The notes beneath the pieces were generated by a model. That model was not told the origin of the DNA and made no database searches. It worked only from the letters and a program-made list of their open reading frames with translations. Below, piece by piece: positions 19,014-27,601 of a stretch of DNA of 64,000 nt (positions are counted from its first letter, which is position 1; every line of letters begins with the position of its first letter). Source of the stretch: Lachnospiraceae bacterium (GTDB lineage Bacteria; Bacillota; Clostridia; Lachnospirales; Lachnospiraceae); contig JAKSRS010000005.1 in the NCBI GenBank assembly GCA_024403515.1, positions 1 to 64,000 on the forward strand, read 5' to 3'. Both the position numbers and the translations under genes were made by a program.

Positions 19014-20792
19014 TTATGCAATATCATCTAACTGTGAAGTGTAAAGTTTGTAGTAAAGTCCCTTCTTGGCCATGAGTTCATCATGGTTACCGCACTCAAC
19101 AATTCCACCATCATCAATGTACATAATCTTGTCACAGTTTCTAATAGTTGAAAGTCTGTGTGCGATGATGAAAGAAGTTCTTCCTTCAAGCATTGCATTA
19201 AGTCCGTTCTGAAGTGCACGTTCGGTCTGAACGTCGATACTTGAAGTAGCTTCATCAAGCACCAGTATCGCAGGATCTGAAAGTAAAGTTCTTGCAAAAG
19301 AAATAAGCTGCTTCTGGCCCTGGCTTAACGAAGAACCACGTTCCTTAACTTCAGTATCATAACCATCCTGCATATCATCAATAAATGACGCAGCGCAAAC
19401 TGTCTTGGCCGCTTTCTTTATCTCATCCAAAGAAGCATCAAGCTTACCGTAACGGATGTTATCTGCGATAGTTCCTGAAAAGATGAAACTATCCTGAAGC
19501 ATGATACCCATCTGTGAACGAAGTGACTTAAGTGTTACCTTGGAAATATCTACGCCGTCAATAAGTACTCTTCCGCTGTCAACATTGTAGAATCTTGATA
19601 CAAGGTTTACGATAGTACTCTTTCCTGCACCGGTAGGTCCTACTAAAGCAATGCTCTCGCCTGCCTTAACTTCAAATGATACATCATGAAGTACTTCTTT
19701 ACCCTCTTCGTAACTAAAGTGAACGTTTTCAAAGGTTACATTACCCTTAATAGGAGGCATCTGTGTTGCGTCCTCGGCATCATCTACTGTAATCTTTTCA
19801 TTCATGGTTTCAAAAATTCTTTCAAGATATGAAATGTTATTGATGAAACCGTTAAAAATATTACCAAGGTTCATAATAGGCTGCCAGAATCTTGCGGCAT
19901 AGCCTGAAATAGCTACGATTGTACCAAGAGATTTACTTCCGGCTGCAAATATTACAAGACCGCATAAGTAAATAGCTGCTCTTACAATAACGCCAATGAT
20001 ATCGATTCCGGGCCATACCATGTTGGAATATCTTACAGCCCACATCCATGCGTCCTTACATTCACCTGAAAGTTCATCGAAGATTTCGGCATTCTCATCT
20101 TCTCTTGCAAAAATCTGAGTAATACGTGCACCAACAATGTTTTCCTGTAAGTAGGCATTCAGGTTGGAGTTTTTATTGGAAACAGCTCTCCAGGCTCTTC
20201 TTTGGTGCTTTTTAATCCAGCTCATGAAAAATGCAAGAACCGGCACACCCAAAACGATGATAAGTGAAAGCTGAACATCAACCGCAAACATGAATATTAC
20301 GATAAATATAAGGTTTAATGTCTCAAGTACTACGTTGATAAGTCCGTTAGAAAGCATATCCGATACAGAGTTTACGTAGTTTACAACTCTTATAAGAATC
20401 TTTCCGTGAGGCCTGTCATCATAATACTGGAATGAAAGCTTTTGTAAGTGTTCAAAAAGATCTTTACGAATATCGTAGATGATCTTCTGGCTGACATTAA
20501 TCATTGTGTAGGATCTTATTGTTGTAAATAAGATACCAACTGCAAATACACCAACTAATACAAATACAAGCACGATTAACTGATGCATATCCTTATTGGG
20601 GATTGCTTCATCAAGGGCTTTCTTGGTAATAACGGGTCCAAACAAACCTGCGATACCGCCAAGACCGCTTAGGATGATTGCAAAAATCATCTTTCCAGCG
20701 TAACGCTTTACGTAGGAAGAAGCTACCATAAGCTGTCTTAAGTTAAACTCCTCTTCATAAGCTTCATCAACTTTGTAGGTATTTCTAGCCAT
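19014..20792 (-). CDS. Heterodimeric ABC exporter subunit with the catalytic Walker B
   Basis: This is one half of a type IV exporter of the BmrCD/LmrCD/TM287-288 kind, probably for drugs or lipids. Six membrane helices (about 30-320) precede an ATPase domain. The ATPase has GPTGAGKST (Walker A), LVLDEATSSID with the catalytic Glu, and IIAHRLS with the switch His. Its signature motif is the altered LSQGQ instead of LSGGQ. That is the pattern for the subunit that pairs with a partner having a weak Walker B, as its neighbour does. The start follows AGGAGGTGA and overlaps the partner's stop by one base, so they are translationally coupled. Confidence 0.92.
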   Translation of the reverse strand: MARNTYKVDEAYEEEFNLRQLMVASSYVKRYAGKMIFAIILSGLGGIAGLFGPVITKKALDEAIPNKDMHQLIVLVFVLVGVFAVGILFTTIRSYTMINVSQKIIYDIRKDLFEHLQKLSFQYYDDRPHGKILIRVVNYVNSVSDMLSNGLINVVLETLNLIFIVIFMFAVDVQLSLIIVLGVPVLAFFMSWIKKHQRRAWRAVSNKNSNLNAYLQENIVGARITQIFAREDENAEIFDELSGECKDAWMWAVRYSNMVWPGIDIIGVIVRAAIYLCGLVIFAAGSKSLGTIVAISGYAARFWQPIMNLGNIFNGFINNISYLERIFETMNEKITVDDAEDATQMPPIKGNVTFENVHFSYEEGKEVLHDVSFEVKAGESIALVGPTGAGKSTIVNLVSRFYNVDSGRVLIDGVDISKVTLKSLRSQMGIMLQDSFIFSGTIADNIRYGKLDASLDEIKKAAKTVCAASFIDDMQDGYDTEVKERGSSLSQGQKQLISFARTLLSDPAILVLDEATSSIDVQTERALQNGLNAMLEGRTSFIIAHRLSTIRNCDKIMYIDDGGIVECGNHDELMAKKGLYYKLYTSQLDDIA

Positions 20793-22582
20793 TAAAGATC
20801 ACCTCCTGTCTGAAGTTTGACAAGTTCATAATAGTAACCCTTCTTGGCGATGAGTTCTTCATGACTTCCTTCTTCTGTAATTCGGCCATCCTGAATAACA
20901 AGGATCTTATCGGCTGATTTAGTCGTAGAAATTCGCTGAGCGATAATAATCTTAGTACACTCAAAGTCGAGTTCTCTTAAGCTTTGCTGTATTTCTTTTT
21001 CCGTCTCCATATCAACGGCTGAAGTTGTATCATCAAGGATAAGAATTGAAGGTTCAATTGCAAGTGCTCTGGCGAGTGAAATACGCTGCTTCTGTCCACC
21101 GGAAAGACCAACACCTCGTTCACCGACAATTGTGTCATAACCTTCAGGCATTTTGGAAATAAAGTCGCTGGCTGCTGAGTATCTTGCAAACTTAACAACC
21201 TGCTCGGCTGTAAGGCCTATAGCACCATATGCGATATTTCCTTCAATAGTATCCGAGTAAAGCAAAACGTCCTGAGTGGCAAGACCTATGTTCTTTCTAA
21301 GGTCATGAAGCTTGTATTCATTTACGTTGATGCCATCAATTAAAACTTCACCCTCTGTAGGCTCATAAAATCTTGGAATCATCTGAATTAAGGATGTCTT
21401 ACCACAACCGGTTTCACCCATAATGGCAACTGTCTCACCGGCTTTGGCCTTAAAGGAAATGTCCTTTAATACAGGAAGTTTTCCATCAAAGTACTGGAAT
21501 GAAACATTCTTAAATTCAATTTCACCCTTAAATCTTTCAGGATGGTCGATTGCATTTTCTTTATCAACGATTTCAGGCTCAGCAAAATAGATTTCCATTA
21601 CCTTGGCTGAAGCAGCTGAGAAACGCTGGAATTCATTCATGATGTTACCCATCATTCTCATGGGGTTAGCGATTGCCCATACAAGTCCTGAGAAGGCAAC
21701 ATATTCACCCATTGTAAGTTCACCGTTAATGATGAAGATACCACCAACGATAAGTAGGATTACACTAAGAAGGTTTGCAAGTCCTTCAACATAAGGGAAG
21801 AACTTAAGCCATGTCTTGTGGGTTGAAATACTGCTGTCTTTAAAGTCTTTATTGGCAACATCGAACTTTTCAATTTCGTAATCTTCTCTTGCAAATGCTT
21901 TTACAACACGGTTACCGGAAATGTTTTCCTGAGCATCTGTGTTCATCCATGCAAGTTTTTCACGAAGAGCTGCATGCATAGGTGCAACCTTGTTTCTAAA
22001 CAGGATGATGATTAAGAAAATGAAAGGTGCCAAAACCATAATTGAAAGGGCAAGCTTCCAGTTCATCATAAGAAGGTAAACTGCTGTTGCCGCAAACAAT
22101 GAGAAGGATTCAATGATAACTCGAACAACCCAGGCGATCATATGACGGCAGGCATCAAGGTCTCCTGTTACACGGGTCATCAAATCACCTGTTCTATAAG
22201 TTGCATAAAACTTCATATCCTGTCTCTGGATTTTGTCATAAAGGAAATTTCTGATTCTGTATAAGGCTTTTTGAGATACATGTTCGTATGCCATACAGTC
22301 GAGATATACAATAATTACACGTAAAACTGTAAATCCAACCATACATCCTAAAAGTTGGAACAAAACATCTCTATGATTCGCCAGATTTTCAGCTGCCTGA
22401 TCACCTGATAAAAACATATCTACAATTTTACTTGAGAAAAAGGGAACTGTAAGCTGCATAACGTTGTATACAACTGTTCCGATTAAAGCAAGGATAAACA
22501 AAAAGCGAACACCTTCCATGTTCATCCATAGCCATTTAAGCTTCCCTACAGGGAACTGCTTTTCGCTACCAGTCTTTTTCAC
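20792..22582 (-). CDS. Heterodimeric ABC exporter subunit with a degenerate ATPase site
   Basis: This is the other half of the exporter, with six membrane helices and one ATPase domain. Walker A (GETGCGKTS) and signature (LSGGQKQ) are intact. Walker B reads LILDDTTSAVD, with Asp in place of the catalytic Glu, and the switch histidine is Gln (IIAQRIS). In known heterodimers such changes make one of the two sites slow. The start is GTG at 22580-22582. GAGGAG lies 13 bases upstream, an unusually long gap, and an ATG nearer that site runs straight into a stop. A promoter and an inverted repeat lie upstream. Confidence 0.9.
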   Translation of the reverse strand: MKKTGSEKQFPVGKLKWLWMNMEGVRFLFILALIGTVVYNVMQLTVPFFSSKIVDMFLSGDQAAENLANHRDVLFQLLGCMVGFTVLRVIIVYLDCMAYEHVSQKALYRIRNFLYDKIQRQDMKFYATYRTGDLMTRVTGDLDACRHMIAWVVRVIIESFSLFAATAVYLLMMNWKLALSIMVLAPFIFLIIILFRNKVAPMHAALREKLAWMNTDAQENISGNRVVKAFAREDYEIEKFDVANKDFKDSSISTHKTWLKFFPYVEGLANLLSVILLIVGGIFIINGELTMGEYVAFSGLVWAIANPMRMMGNIMNEFQRFSAASAKVMEIYFAEPEIVDKENAIDHPERFKGEIEFKNVSFQYFDGKLPVLKDISFKAKAGETVAIMGETGCGKTSLIQMIPRFYEPTEGEVLIDGINVNEYKLHDLRKNIGLATQDVLLYSDTIEGNIAYGAIGLTAEQVVKFARYSAASDFISKMPEGYDTIVGERGVGLSGGQKQRISLARALAIEPSILILDDTTSAVDMETEKEIQQSLRELDFECTKIIIAQRISTTKSADKILVIQDGRITEEGSHEELIAKKGYYYELVKLQTGGDL

Positions 22583-22614
22583 GTGTTCTGTTTAACTCCT
22601 CATTTGGATTTTAT

Positions 22615-22674
22615 TGCACATAATAGTGCATTTTTATTACTTGTTTAGATTAATACTTTTATTATTATAGTCAA
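22615..22674 (-). promoter_or_regulatory. Promoter and possible operator of the ABC exporter
   Basis: On the minus strand TTGACT (22669-22674), 17 bases and AATCTA (22646-22651) form a candidate promoter. About 15 bp after the -10 lies the inverted repeat TGCAC-N6-GTGCA (22615-22630), in the place of an operator for a dimeric regulator. No regulator gene is next to it. Confidence 0.5.
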
Positions 22675-22730
22675 GCCTATTAGTGTAATGGAAAAGATAT
22701 TTACAAATTTTAGATAGTTATTGGATTAAG

Positions 22731-22802
22731 TAAAAAAACGGATGAAAATCTGAACATTTTTCGGTAAATTTCTTTCAAAAAATGTATCCAGATTCCCATC
22801 CG
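22731..22802 (-). terminator. Terminator of the NatAB-like unit
   Basis: CGGATG and CATCCG close a long hairpin at 22739-22802. The inner arms AATCTG/CAGATT and ACATTTTT/AAAAATGT also pair. Seven T follow on the minus strand. It lies 34 bp past the stop of the permease gene. Confidence 0.85.
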
Positions 22803-22835
22803 ATTTTATGATATTCTTTAAAAATTCAGTTCAAA

Positions 22836-24068
22836 TTATGCGTTAAACATAACCTTTTCACTGTTAAATGCCTTAACCATTGCAACTGTGCAGATGATTG
22901 CAAGTAAAAGTGTTCCACTCATACATGCAAGGAAGTTACCACCTGTAAGTTCATTAGCACAAATATCCTTAATTGCAAGTGCGTTTCCGTAAACAGGGAT
23001 TAAGTACTTGCTCATAGGAACTTCTTTACCTGTTGTAAACATTGTCATCATACCTGCAACGATTACTACGATATAGAAAGGTGAAATGTATGTGCCGGCA
23101 ATCTTGGTATCCTTAGCATAGATACATAATGTACCGATGAGTGATACGAAAAGATAAACCATAGCAAGCATAATTGCAAGAAGTTCGAGTGCGCTTAAAA
23201 CGCTGATTGAAATGTTTCCAAATCCTGATTCACCAACTTCTCCCATGATGCCGCCCATGAATCCCATAGCGACTACCATTGAAACACAGTGAACGATTGC
23301 TGATAATCCTGATAAGATGCAAAGTGATAAAAGCTTACCCATTACAATTTCAATTCTCTTAACAGGTGTGATAAGCATGCTTGCAAGTGTTCCGCGTTCT
23401 TTTTCTCCCGCGATAGCATCAACACCAACGCTCATTGCTCCTGCAAAAAGAAGGAGTACGATAAGGTAAGGAAGCATCATTGAAACAAACTGTGTATTAG
23501 CCTTAGCTTCCTTTACGATGTTTTCAGAACTTTCATTGAAAACATTGAGCATCTCAAGGCTTCCGATACGATTAGCAATAAGCTGGTCTTTGTAAGTTTC
23601 AAGCATGAGCTTGTTGAATACTGAATATGCTTCTGAAGAGTAATCTTCTGAACTGTTACGCCAAATCTTTACGTTAGGAATAGCATCGCCAACGTTTTTA
23701 AAGTTTGCAACTACTGCATCAAAATCCGCATCAAAGATAACAGCTAAATCGCCGTTTCCTTCAAGGATATCATTACGGTAGATATCTTCAACTGCCTTGA
23801 ATTCATCCTCTGTCAAATAAGTAATATCTGCAGTCTGATCATAACCTGTTAAAGAAGCAAGTTCTTTAAATCCTTCAGGTGCATTAACTACTGCTACGAT
23901 TGATTCGTGCTTTTCAACATCATCAATCATAGACTTTAACATAAATCCCATTAAACCATAAAGCACAATAACGATGAGAGCCGGCATAATAAACAAGCTA
24001 AAGATAAGCTTTCTATCGCCAAAAACTCTTTTAAGTTCTTTCTTTAAAATAACTGATGTTCCGCTCAT
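22836..24068 (-). CDS. ABC-2 type permease, NatB-like
   Basis: This is the membrane subunit of an exporter paired with the ATPase encoded just upstream. One helix near the N-terminus (about 24-45) is followed by a large outside domain (about 50-195) and a bundle of five or six helices. This is the layout of NatB-type ABC-2 permeases. GVDAIAGEKERGTLASMLITPVKR is the family hallmark before the coupling region (GEKERGTL). TTAAGGAGAC precedes the ATG. NatAB of Bacillus exports sodium ions, but the same family also moves peptides, so substrate is open. Confidence 0.88.
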   Translation of the reverse strand: MSGTSVILKKELKRVFGDRKLIFSLFIMPALIVIVLYGLMGFMLKSMIDDVEKHESIVAVVNAPEGFKELASLTGYDQTADITYLTEDEFKAVEDIYRNDILEGNGDLAVIFDADFDAVVANFKNVGDAIPNVKIWRNSSEDYSSEAYSVFNKLMLETYKDQLIANRIGSLEMLNVFNESSENIVKEAKANTQFVSMMLPYLIVLLLFAGAMSVGVDAIAGEKERGTLASMLITPVKRIEIVMGKLLSLCILSGLSAIVHCVSMVVAMGFMGGIMGEVGESGFGNISISVLSALELLAIMLAMVYLFVSLIGTLCIYAKDTKIAGTYISPFYIVVIVAGMMTMFTTGKEVPMSKYLIPVYGNALAIKDICANELTGGNFLACMSGTLLLAIICTVAMVKAFNSEKVMFNA

Positions 24069-24089
24069 TAATATATGTCTCCTTAAACC

Positions 24090-24863
24090 CTAAAAATCTG
24101 TACCGTGTTCGCTGTAAAGTTTGAAGAACGCATCTTCAAGATCAAATCCCTTAGTTTCCTCAAGGATTTCATCCAAAGTACCTTCACAAACCTTCTTACC
24201 GCCAATGATAATTGCAATGCGGTCACAAAGCTTTTCAGCTTCGCTCATTATATGTGTAGAAATAATAACAGTCTTGCCTTCATTTCTAAGCTTAAGAAGG
24301 TAATCAGTAACGCTTCTTGCTGTTACAATATCAAGACCTGATGTAGGCTCATCAAAGATAACTACCTTAGGATTGTGTACAAGGCTTACTGCGATTGCAG
24401 TCTTCTGCTTCATACCTGTTGAAAGGTCTTCAATCTTCTTGTCCTTAAATTCGTTGATGCCAAATGTAGTGAAAAGTTCTTCTTTACGCTTTTCAATTTC
24501 ATCCTTGCTCATGCCGTGAAGCTGTCCAAAGAAGTTGAACATGTAATCAGGGCTGAAGTGAGGATCAAGCTTAATCTCGTTGGTTAAAAAGCAAATGTTG
24601 TCTCTAACCTTCTCACCCTCTTTGATTGTGTCATGACCACAAACTGTGATATTTCCTTCAGTAGGTGATAATAAAGTTGCTACACAACGAAGAGTTGTTG
24701 TCTTACCTGCACCATTAGGTCCAAGCAAACCAAATATTTCGCCTTCTTTGGTAGAAAGGCTTACACCATTAACAGCTACCTTCTGAGTATCTGTTGTTTT
24801 AAGTTCCATCATTTTCTTCTTATTAAGTTTGTAGATCTTAGTAAGATTGTTAATTGTAATCAT
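24090..24863 (-). CDS. ABC transporter ATPase, NatA-like
   Basis: This is the ATP-hydrolysing partner of the ABC-2 permease downstream (21 bp gap). Walker A is GPNGAGKTTT, the signature is LSTGMKQ, Walker B is VVIFDEPTSGLD, and the switch His lies in IISTHIMSEAE. At 257 residues it is standard. AAAGGG precedes the ATG. It follows the XRE regulator by 22 bp, so all four genes from 25607 down probably share one message. Confidence 0.93.
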   Translation of the reverse strand: MITINNLTKIYKLNKKKMMELKTTDTQKVAVNGVSLSTKEGEIFGLLGPNGAGKTTTLRCVATLLSPTEGNITVCGHDTIKEGEKVRDNICFLTNEIKLDPHFSPDYMFNFFGQLHGMSKDEIEKRKEELFTTFGINEFKDKKIEDLSTGMKQKTAIAVSLVHNPKVVIFDEPTSGLDIVTARSVTDYLLKLRNEGKTVIISTHIMSEAEKLCDRIAIIIGGKKVCEGTLDEILEETKGFDLEDAFFKLYSEHGTDF

Positions 24864-24885
24864 ATTTCATACCCTTTCATATTGA

Positions 24886-25077
24886 TTAATCCCAAAACAA
24901 TTCGTCCAACGTCTTGTCCAAAACCTTGCAGATTGATATGCAAAGGTTAATTGTTGGATTGTAATCCCCTTTTTCAATAGCATTGATAGTCTGTCGTGAA
25001 ACCCCAACAGCCTTAGCCAATTCTTCCTGAGACAGATCTTTTCCGGCGCGGGCAGCTTTTAACTTCAAATTCTTCAT
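24886..25077 (-). CDS. XRE-family transcriptional regulator, single HTH
   Basis: The 63 residues are almost wholly a Cro/CI-type helix-turn-helix: LSQEELAKAVGVSRQTINAIEKG, then PTINLCISICKVL and LDELFW. Small regulators of this YozG/YvaO-like kind usually control their own operon. The start overlaps the stop of the upstream membrane-protein gene by four bases, and the ABC genes follow, so it is the probable regulator of this unit. It has no effector domain, so the signal may come through the membrane protein. That last point is inference. Confidence 0.9.
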   Translation of the reverse strand: MKNLKLKAARAGKDLSQEELAKAVGVSRQTINAIEKGDYNPTINLCISICKVLDKTLDELFWD

Positions 25078-25607
25078 ACCATATCCTCGCCTTCATCATC
25101 TTTAGAACTGAAACTTTTAATAAACATTGCTACGAACAGTACTAAAAACAAAATTCCACATATTAAGTTGATAGCTGCAAAAGAAAGAACTCCATCCACA
25201 ATCAATCTTCCGTCAACATACATAAAAAGTGACCATCCAAGATTGAAAAGACCGATGATTGCCATGAAGATTTCGTACTTCTTCTTGTCATTGTTAAGTC
25301 CCCAGTAACCATCATTCAAGATGTTATATACTGCGTCGACACCAACCGAAGCAGCTACGATGAACATGTAAATCGTTGCCTGAGAAATCGGAAGATAAAT
25401 TTCCGTTACATCGAGGCATGCGAATATTCCCAACATCACAAGTGCTGTGAAGAAGGCATATTTAAAACCTTTACCTCTAATTTCATTCTGTCTTTCGTCG
25501 TATTCTGTTTTAATTTTCCCGTTCTTGTTGGCCGTTACAAACACCACCAGACATAGGATGATGCCTAACACCAGGCCTAAAGCAACCCCAATAATTCTTC
25601 CGTTCAT
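25074..25607 (-). CDS. Multi-pass membrane protein of a DUF2178-like type
   Basis: Function is unknown. The 177 residues have about five hydrophobic helices: 5-26, 48-68, 75-98, 112-132 and 140-165. Between the first two lies a charged segment with EYDERQNEIRGKGF, the feature shared with small proteins found next to XRE regulators in Firmicutes. The tail is acidic. It heads an operon with the regulator and the NatAB-like exporter, so it may be a sensor or an exporter accessory. A strong promoter lies upstream and an AAAGGAG site five bases before the ATG, but that site can be hidden by the leader. Confidence 0.75.
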   Translation of the reverse strand: MNGRIIGVALGLVLGIILCLVVFVTANKNGKIKTEYDERQNEIRGKGFKYAFFTALVMLGIFACLDVTEIYLPISQATIYMFIVAASVGVDAVYNILNDGYWGLNNDKKKYEIFMAIIGLFNLGWSLFMYVDGRLIVDGVLSFAAINLICGILFLVLFVAMFIKSFSSKDDEGEDMV

Positions 25608-25611
25608 ACTT

Positions 25612-25651
25612 CTCCTTTAATCCGGTGCAAAAGAAAGGAGCCCTTTGCGCC
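25612..25651 (-). promoter_or_regulatory. Leader with a ribosome-site-sequestering hairpin
   Basis: The ribosome site AAAGGAG (plus positions 25612-25618) is perfectly complementary over seven bases to CTCCTTT in the leader (25634-25640). A competing 8-bp stem, GGTGCAAA (25624-25631) with TTTGCGCC (25644-25651), holds the anti-site in its loop. Two exclusive folds are thus possible, one open and one closed for translation. Confidence 0.45.
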
Positions 25652-25675
25652 GTCACTCATTTGTTAACATAGCAT

Positions 25676-25704
25676 AATATAATTCACTGATTACTTTTTG
25701 TCAA
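25676..25704 (-). promoter_or_regulatory. Promoter of the membrane protein-XRE-NatAB unit
   Basis: On the minus strand TTGACA, 17 bases and TATATT form a near-consensus sigma-A promoter. Transcription would begin near 25668, giving a leader of about 60 bases. Confidence 0.85.
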
Positions 25705-25747
25705 CTATCTTTTACATTTTATTTTATATTTTTTACAAGTCAAGGCG

Positions 25748-25793
25748 TAAAAAAGAACGCGGAAAAGCCGTAAAATGGCTAAATTCCACGCTC
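25748..25793 (-). terminator. Terminator after the SOS-box gene
   Basis: On the minus strand CGTGGAA pairs with TTCCGCG, with an inner AGCC/GGCT stem, followed by TTCTTTTTT. It lies about 65 bp past the stop of the 90-residue gene. Confidence 0.7.
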
Positions 25794-25857
25794 TCAGATT
25801 GTTTTTAACATTTCTAATTTTTTTAAAAAAGTTCCAAAAAACATGGCGAACAACACT

Positions 25858-26130
25858 TTATCTTTTAGGTATAGTCCAGATATTTTCATCCTGAAAGAAT
25901 GTAAGCATGACAGGCTTTAAACAGTCACCATCTATAAGTTTGCAGTTAAAAGCTATGGAATTGGAAAAGCTGTTCTTAACCCAGTAAGAGTCAACCTTGT
26001 ATGAGCATCCATCGATACGGACATACAAAGGTGCAATATGACCCTTGTCATCAAACGATGCAATAACCGGAACTATATCAACCGGGATATAGTCATGTGA
26101 ATTGTACGATGCCTGTCCGCCCATGTTCAT
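25858..26130 (-). CDS. Small protein of unknown function under an SOS box
   Basis: I do not recognise this 90-residue protein. It has no signal peptide and no membrane helix. The middle alternates hydrophobic residues as in a small beta fold (IAPLYVRIDG, YKVDSYWVK, IAFNCKLIDG, PVMLTFFQDENIWTI). There are two cysteines and no evident catalytic motif. AAAGGA lies five bases before the ATG. Its promoter carries a perfect GAAC-N4-GTTC site, like recA in this window, so it should be induced by DNA damage. It is a single-gene unit with its own terminator. A division inhibitor or a repair accessory is possible, but neither is shown by the sequence. Confidence 0.7.
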   Translation of the reverse strand: MNMGGQASYNSHDYIPVDIVPVIASFDDKGHIAPLYVRIDGCSYKVDSYWVKNSFSNSIAFNCKLIDGDCLKPVMLTFFQDENIWTIPKR

Positions 26131-26156
26131 AATCCTTTCGTAGAATGTGTTACGAA

Positions 26157-26177
26157 ATTATATTAGAACATTTGTTC
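26157..26177 (-). promoter_or_regulatory. SOS (LexA) box and -10 of the 90-residue gene
   Basis: GAAC-ATTT-GTTC at 26166-26177 matches the Gram-positive LexA site. A perfect TATAAT (26157-26162 on the minus strand) follows it, so LexA would sit directly between -35 and -10. The -35 is poor. Confidence 0.75.
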
Positions 26178-26216
26178 GTTTTTGTAAAGTAGGATTATAG
26201 AAATAATATGCCAAAC

Positions 26217-27575
26217 TTACCATTCCAGTCCTTTCTTTTTCTCAAGAATTCTTCGAACTGAAGCGTCTATTCTTTCTTCTGCTATCTCTCCATTTAAAAC
26301 AGCAGCCTTGATTGCCTCAATTGCTGTTTCAAGTTCAAGCGGCATAAGCACAATATCGGCCCCGGCCTTTACAGTCATCACCGCCGCGTCTTTTGGGGTA
26401 TAGTTTTTGGTTATCGCCTTCATATTCAGAGCATCGGTAACAATCAGACCCTCAAAGCCAAACTGATTGCGAAGAATATCTGTAATCATCTTTTCAGACA
26501 AGGTGCAGGGCGTGTTATCACCAATAACATTAGGAACCGAAATATGGGCAACCATAACACTGTCGGCCCCGGCCTTCATCGCATCTTTAAAGGGAATAAG
26601 TTCAGATTGCATAAGCTCGTCAAGGCTTCTGTTGGTGTATGCAAAACCCTCATGAGTGTCGCCTTCAGTGCTTCCGTGTCCGGGAAAATGCTTGTAAGAA
26701 CTAAGTATGCCCTCATCATGAAGCCCATCCGAATAAGCCTTTGAAAACTTAGAAACCCTCTTGGGATCCGTGCCAAAAGAACGACTTGCAATGATTTGAT
26801 TAAGCGGGTTGGTTATTACATCCGCATCAGGTGCAAAGTCAAAGTTAAAGCCAAGTTCTTTAAGGTAGCGTCCTATCTCCCTGGCTGCATTCTTTACTTC
26901 TTTTTTACTGCTCATAGTCTCCATAGCAGGAGTAGGCTTTAAGCCAAAAGAAGGATTTGAGGCAATTCTAAGTGTATTACCACCCTCTTCATCAACGCAT
27001 ATAAAAAGCGGAATACCGGAAGTCTCAAGCGAAATTTTCTGGGTATTTGCAATCATATTCTTGGTTTGTGAAGGATCGACGAGATTATCGCCAAAGTATA
27101 TAATACCGCCCACGGGATACTTTTTAAGTCCCTCAAGCATGCCTTCCTCGTCAGTCTGAGTCTTATTAATATTACTAACCTGCTCAGGCCATGCAACTAT
27201 CATCTGACATACCTTTTCGTGTAATGTCATGCTGTGAATCTTCTCTTCGATCATATCCAAATCCTCCGGTACAGTTATGTTTGGTCCAAAATCTTCCTGT
27301 ATAATTTCCGTCTCACCATAAACAGGCTCATCAACTTCAGAACTCGCTTCAGAAATTACTATCTGCTTCTCTTCGTGATCTGTCTGATTATTCTTCTCAT
27401 CAAAGAACACATCACTTTCCATCTGCTGAACTCTTTCATAGGATGCAACAATCCGATCCTTTATCGAGTATTTATTTATAAAAACTGCAATGCCGGCAAG
27501 CATTGCAGTTATAACTCCAAGAAATAAAATTGTTTTAAATATTCGTGTAACGATTTTTCTCATAGTATTTTTCAT
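26217..27575 (-). CDS. GH3 beta-N-acetylhexosaminidase, NagZ-like, membrane-anchored
   Basis: It probably removes terminal N-acetylglucosamine from wall fragments or glycoproteins outside the cell. A basic start and one hydrophobic helix (about 15-34) anchor it. A linker of about 80 residues rich in Glu follows. The GH3 barrel has GGIIYFGDN, KHFPGHGSTEGDTH (the NagZ loop with the catalytic His-Asp pair), VMVAHISVP and LIVTDALNM, with the nucleophile Asp. There is no second GH3 domain, as in NagZ. No clear ribosome site is visible before the ATG, so it may depend on read-through from the SGNH gene 26 bp upstream. Confidence 0.88.
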   Translation of the reverse strand: MKNTMRKIVTRIFKTILFLGVITAMLAGIAVFINKYSIKDRIVASYERVQQMESDVFFDEKNNQTDHEEKQIVISEASSEVDEPVYGETEIIQEDFGPNITVPEDLDMIEEKIHSMTLHEKVCQMIVAWPEQVSNINKTQTDEEGMLEGLKKYPVGGIIYFGDNLVDPSQTKNMIANTQKISLETSGIPLFICVDEEGGNTLRIASNPSFGLKPTPAMETMSSKKEVKNAAREIGRYLKELGFNFDFAPDADVITNPLNQIIASRSFGTDPKRVSKFSKAYSDGLHDEGILSSYKHFPGHGSTEGDTHEGFAYTNRSLDELMQSELIPFKDAMKAGADSVMVAHISVPNVIGDNTPCTLSEKMITDILRNQFGFEGLIVTDALNMKAITKNYTPKDAAVMTVKAGADIVLMPLELETAIEAIKAAVLNGEIAEERIDASVRRILEKKKGLEW

Positions 27576-27601
27576 TATGACTTAAAAATCAAGACATTAC
27601 A

